A stretch of DNA of 64,000 bases from Clostridium sp. 1001270J_160509_D11 (GCF_015667935.1 NZ_JADPET010000002.1:1-64000); one strand, 5' to 3'; positions 23,618 to 33,742 are shown, counted from the stretch's first letter. Notes: a model not told the origin generated them from the letters alone. Made by a program: numbers and translations.

Positions 23618-23883
23618 ATATGTGTGCTACTGATAAATATTTTTATCGTAGCGTTTCACCTCCCCTTAAATTTTCATTATATTCATTATATACAACAAGT
23701 TAAATTGGTTCAATATGTAAAATTAAAAGAAATATGGAAAATATACAAGAAATTATAAAAAATATACTGTTTAGATAGCTCAAAAGATGTAGATAAATTA
23801 TAATTAATGTAGTAATTAAAAAGATTTTGCTAACTAAATATAAAAAATAACTCTATACAATATTAATAATAAAAGGGGGAAAT

Positions 23884-25122
23884 ATGGAGAAGTTTAATTT
23901 ACAGTTTTTAGACTTATTAAAGTCATCATTAAATAATGGTACTTATGAAGGGGGATATATTGATTCACAAGATTTGAAACAGATTTATCGTTTATCTGAA
24001 ATTCATCACGTTTTGCCTATGATATACAGTGCTTTATATAATCAAGAGTGTTTTAAAAATGCTGATGAAGAGTTTAAAAGAATGTTTAAGCAAGTTGCTC
24101 TTAGGTTAGTTGTATCTCAAATTCAACGCAGCAATAGGTTTTTAGAACTTTATAAAATTTTACAGAAAGAAAATATAGAAACAATTATATTTAAAGGTAT
24201 AATTTTTAGAAATATGTACAATAATCCAGATGATAGGATGTCGTCGGATGAAGATATATTAGTAAAGCAAGAAGACTACGAAAAGATTAAAGAAATTTTA
24301 TGTAATGAGGGGCTTGAATTTATTGAAAAAGAGGGAAATGAGTGTGCGTATTTCTGTAAAAAAACAGGCCTTTGTATAGAAGTCAGTACAAGCCTTTTTC
24401 CTGTTGAATCAAAGGCTTATGGACATCTAAATAAAGTATTTGAAAATATATTTGAAAATAGTATAAATATAAACATAGACGGCATTGATATCAAAACTTT
24501 ATCACATGAGCAACATCTTATATATATTGTATTTCACAATATGAAACACTTTTTACATGGAGGTTTCGGCATAAGGCAAGTTGCCGATTTCTCCAAATAC
24601 ATAGAAACTTATAATCAATTTATAAATTGGGAAAAGTTCTGGAGTGATTTAAAAATCTTAAATTACGATACTTTTGCACTAAATTTAATCGATATAAGTT
24701 TAAAATATCTCGGATTTGATTATACTAAAGCTATATATCCTGAAGGGGTTAGAGATTTTAACATAATTATAAATTCTAAGGACTACTACATAAATAGCTA
24801 TGATTTAATTAACGACATATTAAATGCAGGAGTCTTTGGCGGAAGTACAAAAGAGAGAAAACATACAGCGCTCATGACTTTAAATGCAGTCGAAGGGCAA
24901 AATAACACAAATAGATTTAAGGCGATATTCCCAAATGTAGACTATTTAAAGGGAAGTTATACATATTTACAAAAACATCCGATTCTTCTTCCTATCGCTT
25001 GGACACAAAGAATTTTATCTTATTTAAAGAAAAATAAAAACAACACAACATCTTATATAAATACTATGGAATTGGGAAAACAGAGAATAGAGCTATTAAA
25101 AGAATATAAAATCATAAAATAA
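23884..25122 (+). CDS. nucleotidyltransferase family protein (NTP_transf_5-like)
   Basis: A 412-residue cytosolic protein. The key block FKGIIFRNMYNNPDDRMSSD, followed by EDILV, is the minimal nucleotidyltransferase core: G-x-x-F/R, then the SDEDIL metal-binding aspartates. It is typical of PF14907 proteins found in lasso-peptide and surface-glycan loci. The C-terminal half (HNMKHFLHGGFGIRQVADF) matches the family's helical extension. GGGGG precedes the ATG. It diverges from the LCP gene. It could tailor the RiPP made 5 kb away or a surface polymer; both fit the neighbours. Confidence 0.8.
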   Translation: MEKFNLQFLDLLKSSLNNGTYEGGYIDSQDLKQIYRLSEIHHVLPMIYSALYNQECFKNADEEFKRMFKQVALRLVVSQIQRSNRFLELYKILQKENIETIIFKGIIFRNMYNNPDDRMSSDEDILVKQEDYEKIKEILCNEGLEFIEKEGNECAYFCKKTGLCIEVSTSLFPVESKAYGHLNKVFENIFENSININIDGIDIKTLSHEQHLIYIVFHNMKHFLHGGFGIRQVADFSKYIETYNQFINWEKFWSDLKILNYDTFALNLIDISLKYLGFDYTKAIYPEGVRDFNIIINSKDYYINSYDLINDILNAGVFGGSTKERKHTALMTLNAVEGQNNTNRFKAIFPNVDYLKGSYTYLQKHPILLPIAWTQRILSYLKKNKNNTTSYINTMELGKQRIELLKEYKIIK

Positions 25123-25251
25123 AGTCGAAAATAGTAAATTTAAGAAAAATGTAATATTGTTGTAAGTTGAAAATATACTGGAAATATGGTATTTTTAATC
25201 TAGATTTTGACTAAAAATAATAAATAAAAGAGGGAAGAGGTAAAACGCAGA

Positions 25252-26307
25252 ATGGATAAATATATCAGTAATAAGATAAAAAATGTGTCGTTATTCATGA
25301 CGTTTTTTGTAGTTTTACTACATTCAAACAATCTTGAATCGGCAAAAGACGTAATAAGCGCAAATTCAATAATACAAAACTTTATAGGTCAAGGGATTGT
25401 CAGAATTGCCGTTCCTGTATTCTTCTTAATATCAGGATACTTATTCTTCTACAATTTCACACCTACTATGGAAAAATGGAAATACAAATTTAAAAGCAGA
25501 TTCCATAGTTTATTTATACCATATGTAATTTGGTGTACAGGTTGGTTAGTTATACTATACTTAGTAGAATTAGTACCTGCTGGTAGGGCTTTATTTTCAG
25601 ACAGAATAATAACAGACTATACTTTAAAGGAATTATTCGTAAATACATACGTATATCCACTACCATACCAATTTTGGTATATAAGATCATTGATGTTAGA
25701 TGTATTATTAACACCAGTGTTCTACTATATAATTAAATCATTAGGCAAAAAATCACTACCTATATTTATTGTAATTTGGTTCTTATATCCAATATCAGAG
25801 ATGTTTGGAGGAGTATGGATATTACAAATATTTAATTATCCATTCATGTTATTTGGAATAGGGGCAGCTCTTGCAATAAACAAAGTAGACTTACGCTTTA
25901 AATCAGTAACAGAAAATCAAGTTGTAGTAATAGGAATTATATATATATTAGCGTGTGCAGTTAGGGCAGCCCTTATGTACACAGATTTACCATTATTAGA
26001 TTTAGCAGAGAATGTAGTAATCTTATTTGGTGTTCCGTTTATGTGGTTATTATACGATAGAATAGACAACATAAAAAATAAGAAATTCAAAATGGCTAAA
26101 TACGGAATATTTATATACTTCTTCCACATACCATTCCAATCTATCCTTAAAAAGATATGGTTTAAAGTTATGCCTATGAGTAATATGAGCAGCTTAATAA
26201 TCTTCTTCGTAGCTCCAGTTATAACAATAACTGTATGTGTACTTGTGGCTATGTTCTTAAGAAGGTTTATGTATAGATTCTATGAAATTCTTACAGGAGG
26301 AAGATAG
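25252..26307 (+). CDS. membrane acyltransferase (acyltransferase 3 family)
   Basis: A 351-residue integral membrane protein with about ten predicted helices. The start (NKIKNVSLFMTFFVVLLHSN) supplies the conserved His of acyltransferase 3 enzymes after the first helix, and VPVFFLISGYLFF is the family's second hallmark. A C-terminal FFHIPFQSI is also typical. Such enzymes O-acetylate or succinylate surface polymers. GGAAGAGG precedes the ATG. It follows the nucleotidyltransferase gene by 130 bases and may serve the same polymer. Confidence 0.85.
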   Translation: MDKYISNKIKNVSLFMTFFVVLLHSNNLESAKDVISANSIIQNFIGQGIVRIAVPVFFLISGYLFFYNFTPTMEKWKYKFKSRFHSLFIPYVIWCTGWLVILYLVELVPAGRALFSDRIITDYTLKELFVNTYVYPLPYQFWYIRSLMLDVLLTPVFYYIIKSLGKKSLPIFIVIWFLYPISEMFGGVWILQIFNYPFMLFGIGAALAINKVDLRFKSVTENQVVVIGIIYILACAVRAALMYTDLPLLDLAENVVILFGVPFMWLLYDRIDNIKNKKFKMAKYGIFIYFFHIPFQSILKKIWFKVMPMSNMSSLIIFFVAPVITITVCVLVAMFLRRFMYRFYEILTGGR

Positions 26308-26328
26308 ATTCTATTAATATGAATATAT

Positions 26329-26373
26329 ATAGTACTTCATTTCAACTATTTTGATGTGGAGTACTATTTTTTT
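26329..26373 (+). terminator. rho-independent terminator
   Basis: ATAGTACTTCAT (26329-26340) pairs with ATGTGGAGTACTAT (26354-26367) with a two-base bulge, then a run of T. It ends the acyltransferase gene. Confidence 0.85.
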
Positions 26374-26587
26374 ATATAAAGTCTATAAATACTGTAGTTT
26401 TGTATATTAGTAACTTGATATTAGTTGTATTTATGAATTTATTGTAGATATTTGACATTTTAAGGTGGCTATAAAGATAATTATATCGAATTTTTAATAG
26501 AGGTTATTTTATTTTAGTGTCAAATTTGATTAATATAATATTCAAGAGTGCAAGTTATAATCTGTAGATTGATTAGGAGGGGTTGCT

Positions 26588-27637
26588 GTGAAAAAATTTT
26601 TTAACGTTTTTACTATTTTAATAATAGTATTTATATTTAGATCGCCATTAAAAGATATATCTAATAATTTAATAAGTTATGTGCAAGGAAATGTAAACAA
26701 TATAATAAATAAAATAGATAATGAAGATGAATACATAAATAATTCTGCTATTGGTGATGAAAATAATGTAGAGGAAAGTGTATCAGATTATAATGGTTCA
26801 GTTTCATTTGATAATTACTCGACAATAAAGCTAGGAGAAAGTGTTAAAAATGTAATCTCTAAAATGGGGGAGCCAAATAAAAAAGAAGGTAGCGAGTATG
26901 GTTTTAAATGGTATGTATACAATCAAGATATAGATAAGTTCTGTATGATAGGGATTTCTAAAAATAAAGTCGTAGCATTATTTAGTAATACTATGAATTC
27001 ATGTGAATCTAATGGTATAAAACTAGGTGACGTGGAAAGTAAAGTGAAAAGTGAGCATAAATTACTTGATTATAGACGAATAAAAAACACTAGATATATC
27101 TTAAATGAAAAATATTATAATTTGATTAAGACAAAATCAAGTTATATCACAGTTTTTTACGATTCATTTGAAGATAATAAAGTAGTAGGAATACAAATTA
27201 TAGGCAAAAAGACAGAAGAAAATATGGCTGAAATTTATACATCTGATGAGTCTGTTACTACTAGTTTTGAAAATATAAACAGATATTTGATAAATGAGGA
27301 AAGAAGCAGACGAGGACTAAATATGCTTTCATATGATGAAAACGCTACTTTGTGTGCTCGTGCTCACAGCAAAGACATGAGAGACCAAGACTATTTTTCA
27401 CATACTAATTTAAAAAATCAAAGTCCATTTGATAGGATGATTCAATATGGAATCAACTATCAAGGTGCCGCAGAAAATATCGCAGCTGGACAAACTAGCG
27501 CAATCTTCGCCCACTATGCACTTATGAATTCAGAAGGGCACAGAGTGAATATATTGGGAAACTATAGATACATAGGTGTCGGCGTTGTATTCGGTGGAAG
27601 CTCAAGCATGTACTTAACACAAAACTTTTATAGATAA
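26588..27637 (+). CDS. CAP (SCP/PR1) domain surface protein with CAP-associated N domain
   Basis: A 349-residue exported protein. An N-terminal hydrophobic segment (about 5-18) is a signal anchor. Residues about 80-205 form a CAP-associated domain (IKLGESVKNVISKMGEPNKK, repeated as KLGDVESKVKSEH). Residues about 225-349 are the CAP domain: INRYLINEERSRRGLNML, CARAHSKDMRDQDYFSHTN, AAENIAAGQ, and SEGHRVNILG. This layout is that of YkwD-like proteins of sporulating Firmicutes. Activity is unknown. The start is GTG with AGGAGGGG ahead of it. Confidence 0.9.
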   Translation: MKKFFNVFTILIIVFIFRSPLKDISNNLISYVQGNVNNIINKIDNEDEYINNSAIGDENNVEESVSDYNGSVSFDNYSTIKLGESVKNVISKMGEPNKKEGSEYGFKWYVYNQDIDKFCMIGISKNKVVALFSNTMNSCESNGIKLGDVESKVKSEHKLLDYRRIKNTRYILNEKYYNLIKTKSSYITVFYDSFEDNKVVGIQIIGKKTEENMAEIYTSDESVTTSFENINRYLINEERSRRGLNMLSYDENATLCARAHSKDMRDQDYFSHTNLKNQSPFDRMIQYGINYQGAAENIAAGQTSAIFAHYALMNSEGHRVNILGNYRYIGVGVVFGGSSSMYLTQNFYR

Positions 27638-27680
27638 GTATATAATTTAGAATAAATATAATTAAAATTCAAATATATGC

Positions 27681-27709
27681 TTGACATAAATAAACAAATG
27701 TGTTAATAT
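27681..27709 (+). promoter_or_regulatory. sigma-A promoter of the RNase P RNA gene
   Basis: TTGACA (27681-27686) and TAATAT (27704-27709) are separated by exactly 17 bases, a near-consensus vegetative promoter. It lies 8 bases ahead of the start of the RNase P RNA. Confidence 0.9.
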
Positions 27710-27716
27710 AGGATTC

Positions 27717-28061
27717 GATTAAGTAGACCAGATAATCGCGGGCAGCGCAAGCTGCGTGAGGAAAGTCGGAGCTCCATAGAGCAGGGTGCTAGGTAACGCC
27801 TAGTGGGAGTGATCCTAAGGAAAGTGCAACAGAAAATAACCGCCACTTTATGTGGTAAGGATGAAAAGGCGAGGTAAGAGCTCACCGTCGACTAGGTGAC
27901 TAGTCGAGCCGTGTAAACCCCACCTGGAGCAAGGCCAAGATAGGGCATAAGGGATGTTGCTCGCATCCTCCGGTAGGTAGGCCGCTCGAGCTTATTGGTG
28001 ACAATAAGCCTAGAAAGATGATTATCAAATACAGAACTCCGCTTATAGATTTGCTTAATTA
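27717..28061 (+). ncRNA. rnpB: RNase P RNA
   Basis: The catalytic RNA that trims tRNA 5' ends. Recognised from the universal blocks GAGGAAAGTCGGAGCTCC (about 27758-27775), GAGCAGGGTGCTAGGTAACG (27779-27798), GAAAGTGCAACAGAAAATAA (27820-27839) with ACCGCC, AAGGATGAAAAGG, GGTAAGAGCTCACCG, and the closing P4 strand ACAGAACTCCGCTTAT (28031-28046). The outer P1 helix is ATTAAG / CTTAAT, which sets the ends. The layout, with GTAAACCCCACC and a long P10-P12 region, fits a bacterial RNase P RNA; I did not settle type A versus B. ORFs on the opposite strand are shadows. Confidence 0.97.
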
Positions 28062-28073
28062 ACCATGAATGTA

Positions 28074-28104
28074 AAACTGCAATTTTAATAATTGCAGTTT
28101 TTTT
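28074..28104 (+). terminator. terminator of rnpB
   Basis: AAACTGCAAT (28074-28083), short loop, ATTGCAGTTT (28091-28100), then T residues. Confidence 0.95.
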
Positions 28105-28262
28105 GTGCAAAAAATAGTATTTTGTAACATAAAACTACATCATAACCCACGTTTAGATATTTAGTAATCTAATTTATTGCGGTTTCATACCAACTGTGAT
28201 ACTTTTATGCAAAAGGGGTAATTATAAATCTGACTGTATAAAGTCCATTGGGGGGAAGGCAA

Positions 28263-29297
28263 ATGAATATTTTAGTTACTGGGGGTGATGGTTACATAGG
28301 AAGCCACACTGTCATAGAATTAATCAATGCTGGGTATGAAGTAGTTATTGTCGATAATTTATGCAATAGTAGTTCTATTGTATTGGATAGAATTGAGGAG
28401 ATTACGGGAAAACGCGTAAAATTTTATGAAATCGACACGAGAGATAGCGAAAAACTTAAAGTGGTATTTGAGGAGAATAAAATCGACGCAGTAATACATT
28501 TTGCAGCGCTTAAGGCAGTTGGTGAATCTGTCGAAAAGCCACTAGATTATTACGATAACAATCTTACAAATACTTTAACAGTATTAAAATTAATGAGGGA
28601 GTTTGGGGTAGATAAATTTGTATTTAGCTCATCTGCAACTGTTTATGGCAATCCAAAAACTTGTCCAATAAAGGAAGATTTTCCACTTTCAACAACAAAT
28701 CCTTATGGAACAACAAAATTAATGATAGAAGAGATTCTTAGAGATATCTGCAATGCTAATAAAGATTTTAATGTTGCAATACTTAGATATTTCAATCCAA
28801 TTGGCGCGCATGAAAGCGGTCTTATAGGAGAGGAACCAAATGGAATTCCAAATAATTTAATGCCTTATATAACTAAGGTAGCAGTTCGTCAGTTAAATCA
28901 ACTTAGTGTGTTTGGAAATGATTATGATACACACGACGGAACTGGTGTAAGAGATTATATTCATGTTGTCGATTTAGCAAATGGCCATGTCAAGGCACTT
29001 GAAAAATTAAACCAAAAGCCAGGATTAGTTACATACAATCTTGGAACAGGAACAGGATACAGCGTTTTAGATTTAGTAAAGGCGTTTGAAAAAGCAAGTA
29101 ATGTACAAATTCCATATAAAATAGTAGATAGAAGACCTGGAGATATCGCTATGTGTTATGCAGATCCGACCAAGGCTAAAGAAGAATTAGGCTGGGTTGC
29201 AAAATACGATGTAAACAAGATGTGCAGAGATTCTTGGAACTGGCAAAGTAAAAATCCAAACGGATATAAAGATAAAAAACTTCAAACTGCTAAATAA
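28263..29297 (+). CDS. galE: UDP-glucose 4-epimerase
   Basis: A 344-residue short-chain dehydrogenase-type enzyme that interconverts UDP-glucose and UDP-galactose. The NAD-binding motif is [10 protein letters not shown] at the N-terminus, the catalytic pair is SSSATVYG and YGTTK, and [16 protein letters not shown] with [10 protein letters not shown] are GalE hallmarks. The ATG at 28263 follows GGGGGGAAGG; the TTG at 28248 would overlap that site. It is probably the source of galactosyl donor for surface polymers made by nearby genes. Confidence 0.95.
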   Translation: MNILVTGGDGYIGSHTVIELINAGYEVVIVDNLCNSSSIVLDRIEEITGKRVKFYEIDTRDSEKLKVVFEENKIDAVIHFAALKAVGESVEKPLDYYDNNLTNTLTVLKLMREFGVDKFVFSSSATVYGNPKTCPIKEDFPLSTTNPYGTTKLMIEEILRDICNANKDFNVAILRYFNPIGAHESGLIGEEPNGIPNNLMPYITKVAVRQLNQLSVFGNDYDTHDGTGVRDYIHVVDLANGHVKALEKLNQKPGLVTYNLGTGTGYSVLDLVKAFEKASNVQIPYKIVDRRPGDIAMCYADPTKAKEELGWVAKYDVNKMCRDSWNWQSKNPNGYKDKKLQTAK

Positions 29298-29374
29298 AAA
29301 TTCTAATATACACAATAATTTTATAATCGATAAATTAAGAAAATTTAAGAAAGCTTTATAATATAATTAATAAA

Positions 29375-29423
29375 AAATTGACTAAAAGTATGATATATAA
29401 TATATATGGCTTTTAGTCAATTT
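29375..29423. promoter_or_regulatory. hairpin overlapping a promoter between galE and the export gene
   Basis: AAATTGACTAAAAG (29375-29388) is a perfect inverted repeat of CTTTTAGTCAATTT (29410-29423). The left arm contains TTGACT (29378-29383), and TATATA (29401-29406) lies 17 bases on. The same DNA may act as terminator of galE and promoter of the next gene. Confidence 0.6.
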
Positions 29424-29463
29424 GCGTTTATAATAAAAATTTTTAGCTACAATAGGAGGAAAC

Positions 29464-29901
29464 GTGGAGTATTTAAGAATTTTAATTTTATCAATGATAC
29501 CAGTAACAGAGCTTAGAGGAGCTATACCGATTGGGATGGCGCTAGATTTAAATCCAATTGGGGTTTATATAGCGAGCGTTGCTGGGTCGACATTAGTTTC
29601 GGTGCCTTTAGTATTGACTTATAGGCATATTGTACAATTTATGAGGGATAAAAAAATTTTCGTAAAATTGTTAAATAAAATAGATCAAAAAATAGAAAAT
29701 AGTATGAAAAAAATGAAGGCAGCATCTTTGCTTGGAATAATATTATTTGTCGGAATACCACTTCCAACAACGGGGACTTGGACGGCTGCGGCGATTGCAT
29801 CAATTCTTAGAATGAGGATAGTAGAGGCGTTTGCAGGTGTTTTCATAGGAAACTGCTTATCGGGAATTATAGTTTCATTAATCTCTTATCACATAATATA
29901 A
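29464..29901 (+). CDS. small multidrug-export-like membrane protein (COG2426)
   Basis: A 145-residue membrane protein with about four helices, matching the Sm_multidrug_ex family: MIPVTELRGAIPIGMALDLN near the start and FVGIPLPTTGTWTAAAIASI in the second half, two re-entrant-like hairpins. The family is related to the DedA/VTT fold; substrate is not established. The start is GTG, with TAGGAGGA just ahead. Confidence 0.85.
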   Translation: MEYLRILILSMIPVTELRGAIPIGMALDLNPIGVYIASVAGSTLVSVPLVLTYRHIVQFMRDKKIFVKLLNKIDQKIENSMKKMKAASLLGIILFVGIPLPTTGTWTAAAIASILRMRIVEAFAGVFIGNCLSGIIVSLISYHII

Positions 29902-29999
29902 CAAAAAATGGTAACAAAATCTTAACTTATTTTCGCAAAGAAAAATAAGGTAAAATATGGTAAAAGGTGCTAATATATTTGTAGAGAGGGGGTAAGAGT

Positions 30000-31355
30000 A
30001 TGAAGAAAGCATTCAAGAAAATTTTCATTGTACTTTTTACAGTAGTAGTTATATTAGTTGGTACAGCACCAATAAGTAGTGCAGAATCAAAATATCTTAT
30101 AGTTGTAAATTCAAAGAAAAATACGTTGAATTATTACGTTAATTATACTCTAGTAAGATCATTTAGATGTTCTACAGGAAAACTTAGAACTCCGACACCA
30201 CAATGTAAAACAACAATAGTAAATAAAATAAAAAACAGACCATATTATCAAACTCATATTCCAGGTGGAGCACCAAATAATCCTTTGGGAAAAAGATGGA
30301 TGGGGCTAAATATCAACGGAACTTATGGAACTACTTACGCTATTCATGGGAATAATAATGAATCATCAATAGGTAAAAATATAACTGGAGGATGCGTAAG
30401 AATGCACAATAGCGAGGTTGAGTGGTTATTTGACCAAGTCCCAGTTGGAACAACAGTATTAATCAAAAATACTAGTGAATCAGATAATTATATAATGAAA
30501 TACTATAATATGGGAACATTAAAAGCTACTTGGTACACAGAAAACAAGAAAACATATTATAAAAATCCAGATGGTACATTAGCTAAAGGATGGCAAACAA
30601 TCGATGGAAATAAATATTATTTCGGAGCAACTACAGGAAAATTATATAAAGGTTGGGCAAACATCAATGGAAGTAAATACTACTTCGGCACAAACGGAGT
30701 AAAAGTAACTGGATGGCAAACAATTGACGGCAAGAAGTACTATTTCGGAACAACTACCGGAAAATTATATACAGGATGGAGCCAAATCGGTTCAAACACT
30801 TACTACTTCAGCAAAACATCAGGTAAATTATATACAGGATGGAGTAAGATAGGTGGCAAGACTTATTACTTAGGTTCAAATGGTGCTAAACAAACTGGCT
30901 GGGTTATAGTAGACGGAGAAAAATACTATCTAGGTACAGATGGAGTTAGACGTACAGGATGGCAAACAATCGGTCAACATAAATACTACTTCGGCAAGAA
31001 AACTGGTAAGTTATGCACTGGCTGGGCTCAAATTGGAAACAAAAAATACTATCTAGGTGACGATGGTGTTATGGTTACTGGAAAACAAACAATTGACGGG
31101 GTTGTATATGAATTTGATGCAAATGGAGTATTAATCCAAGGTTCAGAAAATAATTCTACTAATAAACCAAGTCAAAACACTACTAAACCAGAAAACAACC
31201 AACCAAGCCAAGATAATAATCAAAATAAAGAAGACAATACACCAAATCAAGATAATACAAATGGCGATGTGAAAAATGAAGATAACTCTTCAAAAGAAGA
31301 TAATTCTTCACAACAAGAAAACGTAGAACAAATGCAAAGCGAAATTGCAAACTAA
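30000..31355 (+). CDS. L,D-transpeptidase with cell-wall-binding repeats
   Basis: A 451-residue secreted peptidoglycan crosslinker. Residues 1-28 are a signal peptide ending SSAES. About 30-160 form the YkuD catalytic domain, with H116 in AIHGNN and the catalytic C132 in GGCVRMHN. About nine tandem choline-binding-type repeats (GWQTIDGxKYYFG units) span about 178-380 and should hold the enzyme in the wall. The last 65 residues are a low-complexity N/Q/K/E/S tail. L,D-crosslinks dominate the C. difficile wall, so such an enzyme fits the inferred family. Confidence 0.93.
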   Translation: MKKAFKKIFIVLFTVVVILVGTAPISSAESKYLIVVNSKKNTLNYYVNYTLVRSFRCSTGKLRTPTPQCKTTIVNKIKNRPYYQTHIPGGAPNNPLGKRWMGLNINGTYGTTYAIHGNNNESSIGKNITGGCVRMHNSEVEWLFDQVPVGTTVLIKNTSESDNYIMKYYNMGTLKATWYTENKKTYYKNPDGTLAKGWQTIDGNKYYFGATTGKLYKGWANINGSKYYFGTNGVKVTGWQTIDGKKYYFGTTTGKLYTGWSQIGSNTYYFSKTSGKLYTGWSKIGGKTYYLGSNGAKQTGWVIVDGEKYYLGTDGVRRTGWQTIGQHKYYFGKKTGKLCTGWAQIGNKKYYLGDDGVMVTGKQTIDGVVYEFDANGVLIQGSENNSTNKPSQNTTKPENNQPSQDNNQNKEDNTPNQDNTNGDVKNEDNSSKEDNSSQQENVEQMQSEIAN

Positions 31356-31442
31356 AATAGAACAAATGAAAAGTAAAATTACAAACCGATCAAAGGATTG
31401 TAGTTTATGCTTTAAAATACGAATATAATTATTTTTGTTATA

Positions 31443-31488
31443 AATACTGCTTAACGTAAAACAAACCTACATTAGGCAGTATTTTTTT
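31443..31488 (+). terminator. rho-independent terminator
   Basis: ATACTGCTTAA (about 31444-31454) pairs with TTAGGCAGTAT (about 31472-31482) with one G:T pair, followed by a long T run. It ends the L,D-transpeptidase gene. Confidence 0.9.
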
Positions 31489-31630
31489 AATTGTAAGTAA
31501 ATTGTAAGGTTTTATCCGCCCTACTTAATTGAAATTTAAAATTTATTGTTCTATAATAAATTAAGTAACACGAACTATTTCAATGTATTGAGTATAAAAA
31601 TAAGACAATTTCAATTTAGGGGGGAATGTT

Positions 31631-33625
31631 GTGAAGAAATTAAACGAAATATTTAAGTTAGACAAAAGGACAATACATCAAATTTTATTATGGTTAATCG
31701 GAGGATTAGTACTAGTATTTGCAACTGAATTTCTACTAAGAGGCAGTTTTGAAGATGTAATAACATTGATAAAAGAAAAGCCAGGAGTAGTTTTGGCTAA
31801 TTATCTTCTAATACTTATGTTGACATCTATATTCTTCTTAGTAAAAAGAAAATATATGGTATATTTTATTTCCTTTATGGTAATATTAGGAGTAGCAATT
31901 ACGACTTTCTTCCTAATGAAAGTTAGAGGTATCCCGCTTACTTTCTCTGATTTATACTCTATTGGAGAAGCTATGGAAATAGCCGATAAATACATAAACA
32001 AAACTATGATAATAATAGCAGTGATATGTTTAGCATTCTTAATAGCAGTTGCAGTATTTTTATATAAATTAGACTGTGATACAAAAAGATTTAAATTAAT
32101 CAACTTTGTACTTATATTTATAGTATCAATAGGATTTTTCTCAACAGTAAGATCTCAACAATCAAAAAATATAATGCAATTTAAAAGATGGGACATACCT
32201 GCATCATATAAATGCAACGGTCTGACTTATTCAACTGTAGAGTCATGCGTTAAATACATCAGAAAAAAACCAAACGACTACTCACAAGCTAAGATACAAG
32301 AAATTAAAGACAAGGTGGACAAGGCTGAAGCAAGCGACAACAGAACACTAAACAACAAAAAGCCAAACATACTATTTGTTCAGCTTGAGGCGTTTATGGA
32401 TCCTACTGAAGTAAAGGGAATCAAATACAGCGAAGACCCAATACCAAACTTCAGAAAGTTAACACAGACATTTACTCATGGGATGGCAAGTGCTCCGACA
32501 ACAGGAGGAGGAACAGTAAGAACAGAGTTTGAAGTTATGACAGGAAACAACATCGACTACCTTACACCTGGAGAAATCCCATACAACACAATACTTAAGA
32601 GTAAATACTATAACTCTGTAGCAACAACACTAAAATCAGAAGGATACAAAGCTCATGCAGTCCACAACTTCCAAGGTAACTTCTACGGAAGAAATAACGC
32701 TTATGCAAAACTTGGATTTGATGATTTTACATCAAAAGAGTACATGAGCAACTATGAATTAAACGAAAGAGAATGGGTAAAAGACGTAATCTTAACTAAA
32801 TATATCGAAAAGGCATTAGATTCTACAAAAGACTCAGACTTAGTATATACAGTCAGCGTTCAAGGTCACAGTAGTTATCCTACAGACGCTGAAAACTACG
32901 ACTTCCCAATAAAAGTATCAGGTACATTAGACCAAAAAGTTCTAAACCAAATGTACTACTATGTCAACCAAATAAAAGGAACTGACGACTTTATTGGAGA
33001 GCTAGTAGATATGGTAAATAAAAGAGACGAAGACACAATAATCTTATTCTACTCTGACCATATGCCAAAGCTTAAAATATTTGAAGATGACGATTTTTAT
33101 TTAGATAAATACAAAGCCCCATTTGCATTTTATGCTAACTTCGACATAGAAAAATACGATATAGACGAAATAGAATCTTATGAATTAAGTTCATTAATGT
33201 TTAAAGAAGCAGGATTAAAATACGGTCCAATGGAGAGATTCAACACATATATGAAAGATGATCCAGAATTCTCAAAAATGCAAGACCTTATAGAATACGA
33301 TGTTTTATTCGGAAAATCATACTACATAAATGATGACGAAAAAGCAAAGAAAAACACTCTTAAAATGGGAGTAGAAGACATCGTAATCAACAATATCGAA
33401 ACTAAAGGAAATAAAATGATTATACATGGAGCAAACTTCACTACAAACAGTAGAGTTTACCTAAACGACAAACAAGTCGATAAAAAATTCATAGACGAAA
33501 ACACTTTAGAAGTCGATAAAATAGACAACTTAGACACAATATCAATAAAACAAATTGGACGTAATAGTGTAGTACTTAGTTCGACACAAGACTTCAAATA
33601 CAGCGATTTACAAGCTAGCAAATAA
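31631..33625 (+). CDS. LtaS-like phosphoglycerol transferase (sulfatase family)
   Basis: A 664-residue polytopic enzyme. Five N-terminal helices (between residues about 15 and 170) precede an extracellular sulfatase-fold domain, about 235-530: PNILFVQLEAFMDP (metal ligand Glu), ASAPTTGGGTVRTEFEVMTG with the catalytic Thr, VQGHSSYP, and FYSDHMP with metal-binding Asp/His. It should polymerise glycerol phosphate or modify a surface polymer. Residues about 580-664 add a small beta-rich TIG/IPT-like domain (INNIETKGNKMIIHGANFTT) not present in standard LtaS. The start is GTG with GGGGGAA ahead. Confidence 0.9.
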   Translation: MKKLNEIFKLDKRTIHQILLWLIGGLVLVFATEFLLRGSFEDVITLIKEKPGVVLANYLLILMLTSIFFLVKRKYMVYFISFMVILGVAITTFFLMKVRGIPLTFSDLYSIGEAMEIADKYINKTMIIIAVICLAFLIAVAVFLYKLDCDTKRFKLINFVLIFIVSIGFFSTVRSQQSKNIMQFKRWDIPASYKCNGLTYSTVESCVKYIRKKPNDYSQAKIQEIKDKVDKAEASDNRTLNNKKPNILFVQLEAFMDPTEVKGIKYSEDPIPNFRKLTQTFTHGMASAPTTGGGTVRTEFEVMTGNNIDYLTPGEIPYNTILKSKYYNSVATTLKSEGYKAHAVHNFQGNFYGRNNAYAKLGFDDFTSKEYMSNYELNEREWVKDVILTKYIEKALDSTKDSDLVYTVSVQGHSSYPTDAENYDFPIKVSGTLDQKVLNQMYYYVNQIKGTDDFIGELVDMVNKRDEDTIILFYSDHMPKLKIFEDDDFYLDKYKAPFAFYANFDIEKYDIDEIESYELSSLMFKEAGLKYGPMERFNTYMKDDPEFSKMQDLIEYDVLFGKSYYINDDEKAKKNTLKMGVEDIVINNIETKGNKMIIHGANFTTNSRVYLNDKQVDKKFIDENTLEVDKIDNLDTISIKQIGRNSVVLSSTQDFKYSDLQASK

Positions 33626-33742
33626 TTTTATAAAATAAATTAGCAAGTAAGTCACAAATTATCAAATAAACTGATTATAAGCTATGAAACAGGTTTAGTA
33701 AAATTTATAAAATAAGCTGATTATAACTTATAAACATAAGTG

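Noticed and set aside
27703-28110. Minus-strand ORFs across 27703-28110
   Set aside because: They lie over the RNase P RNA, whose conserved blocks and promoter are clear.
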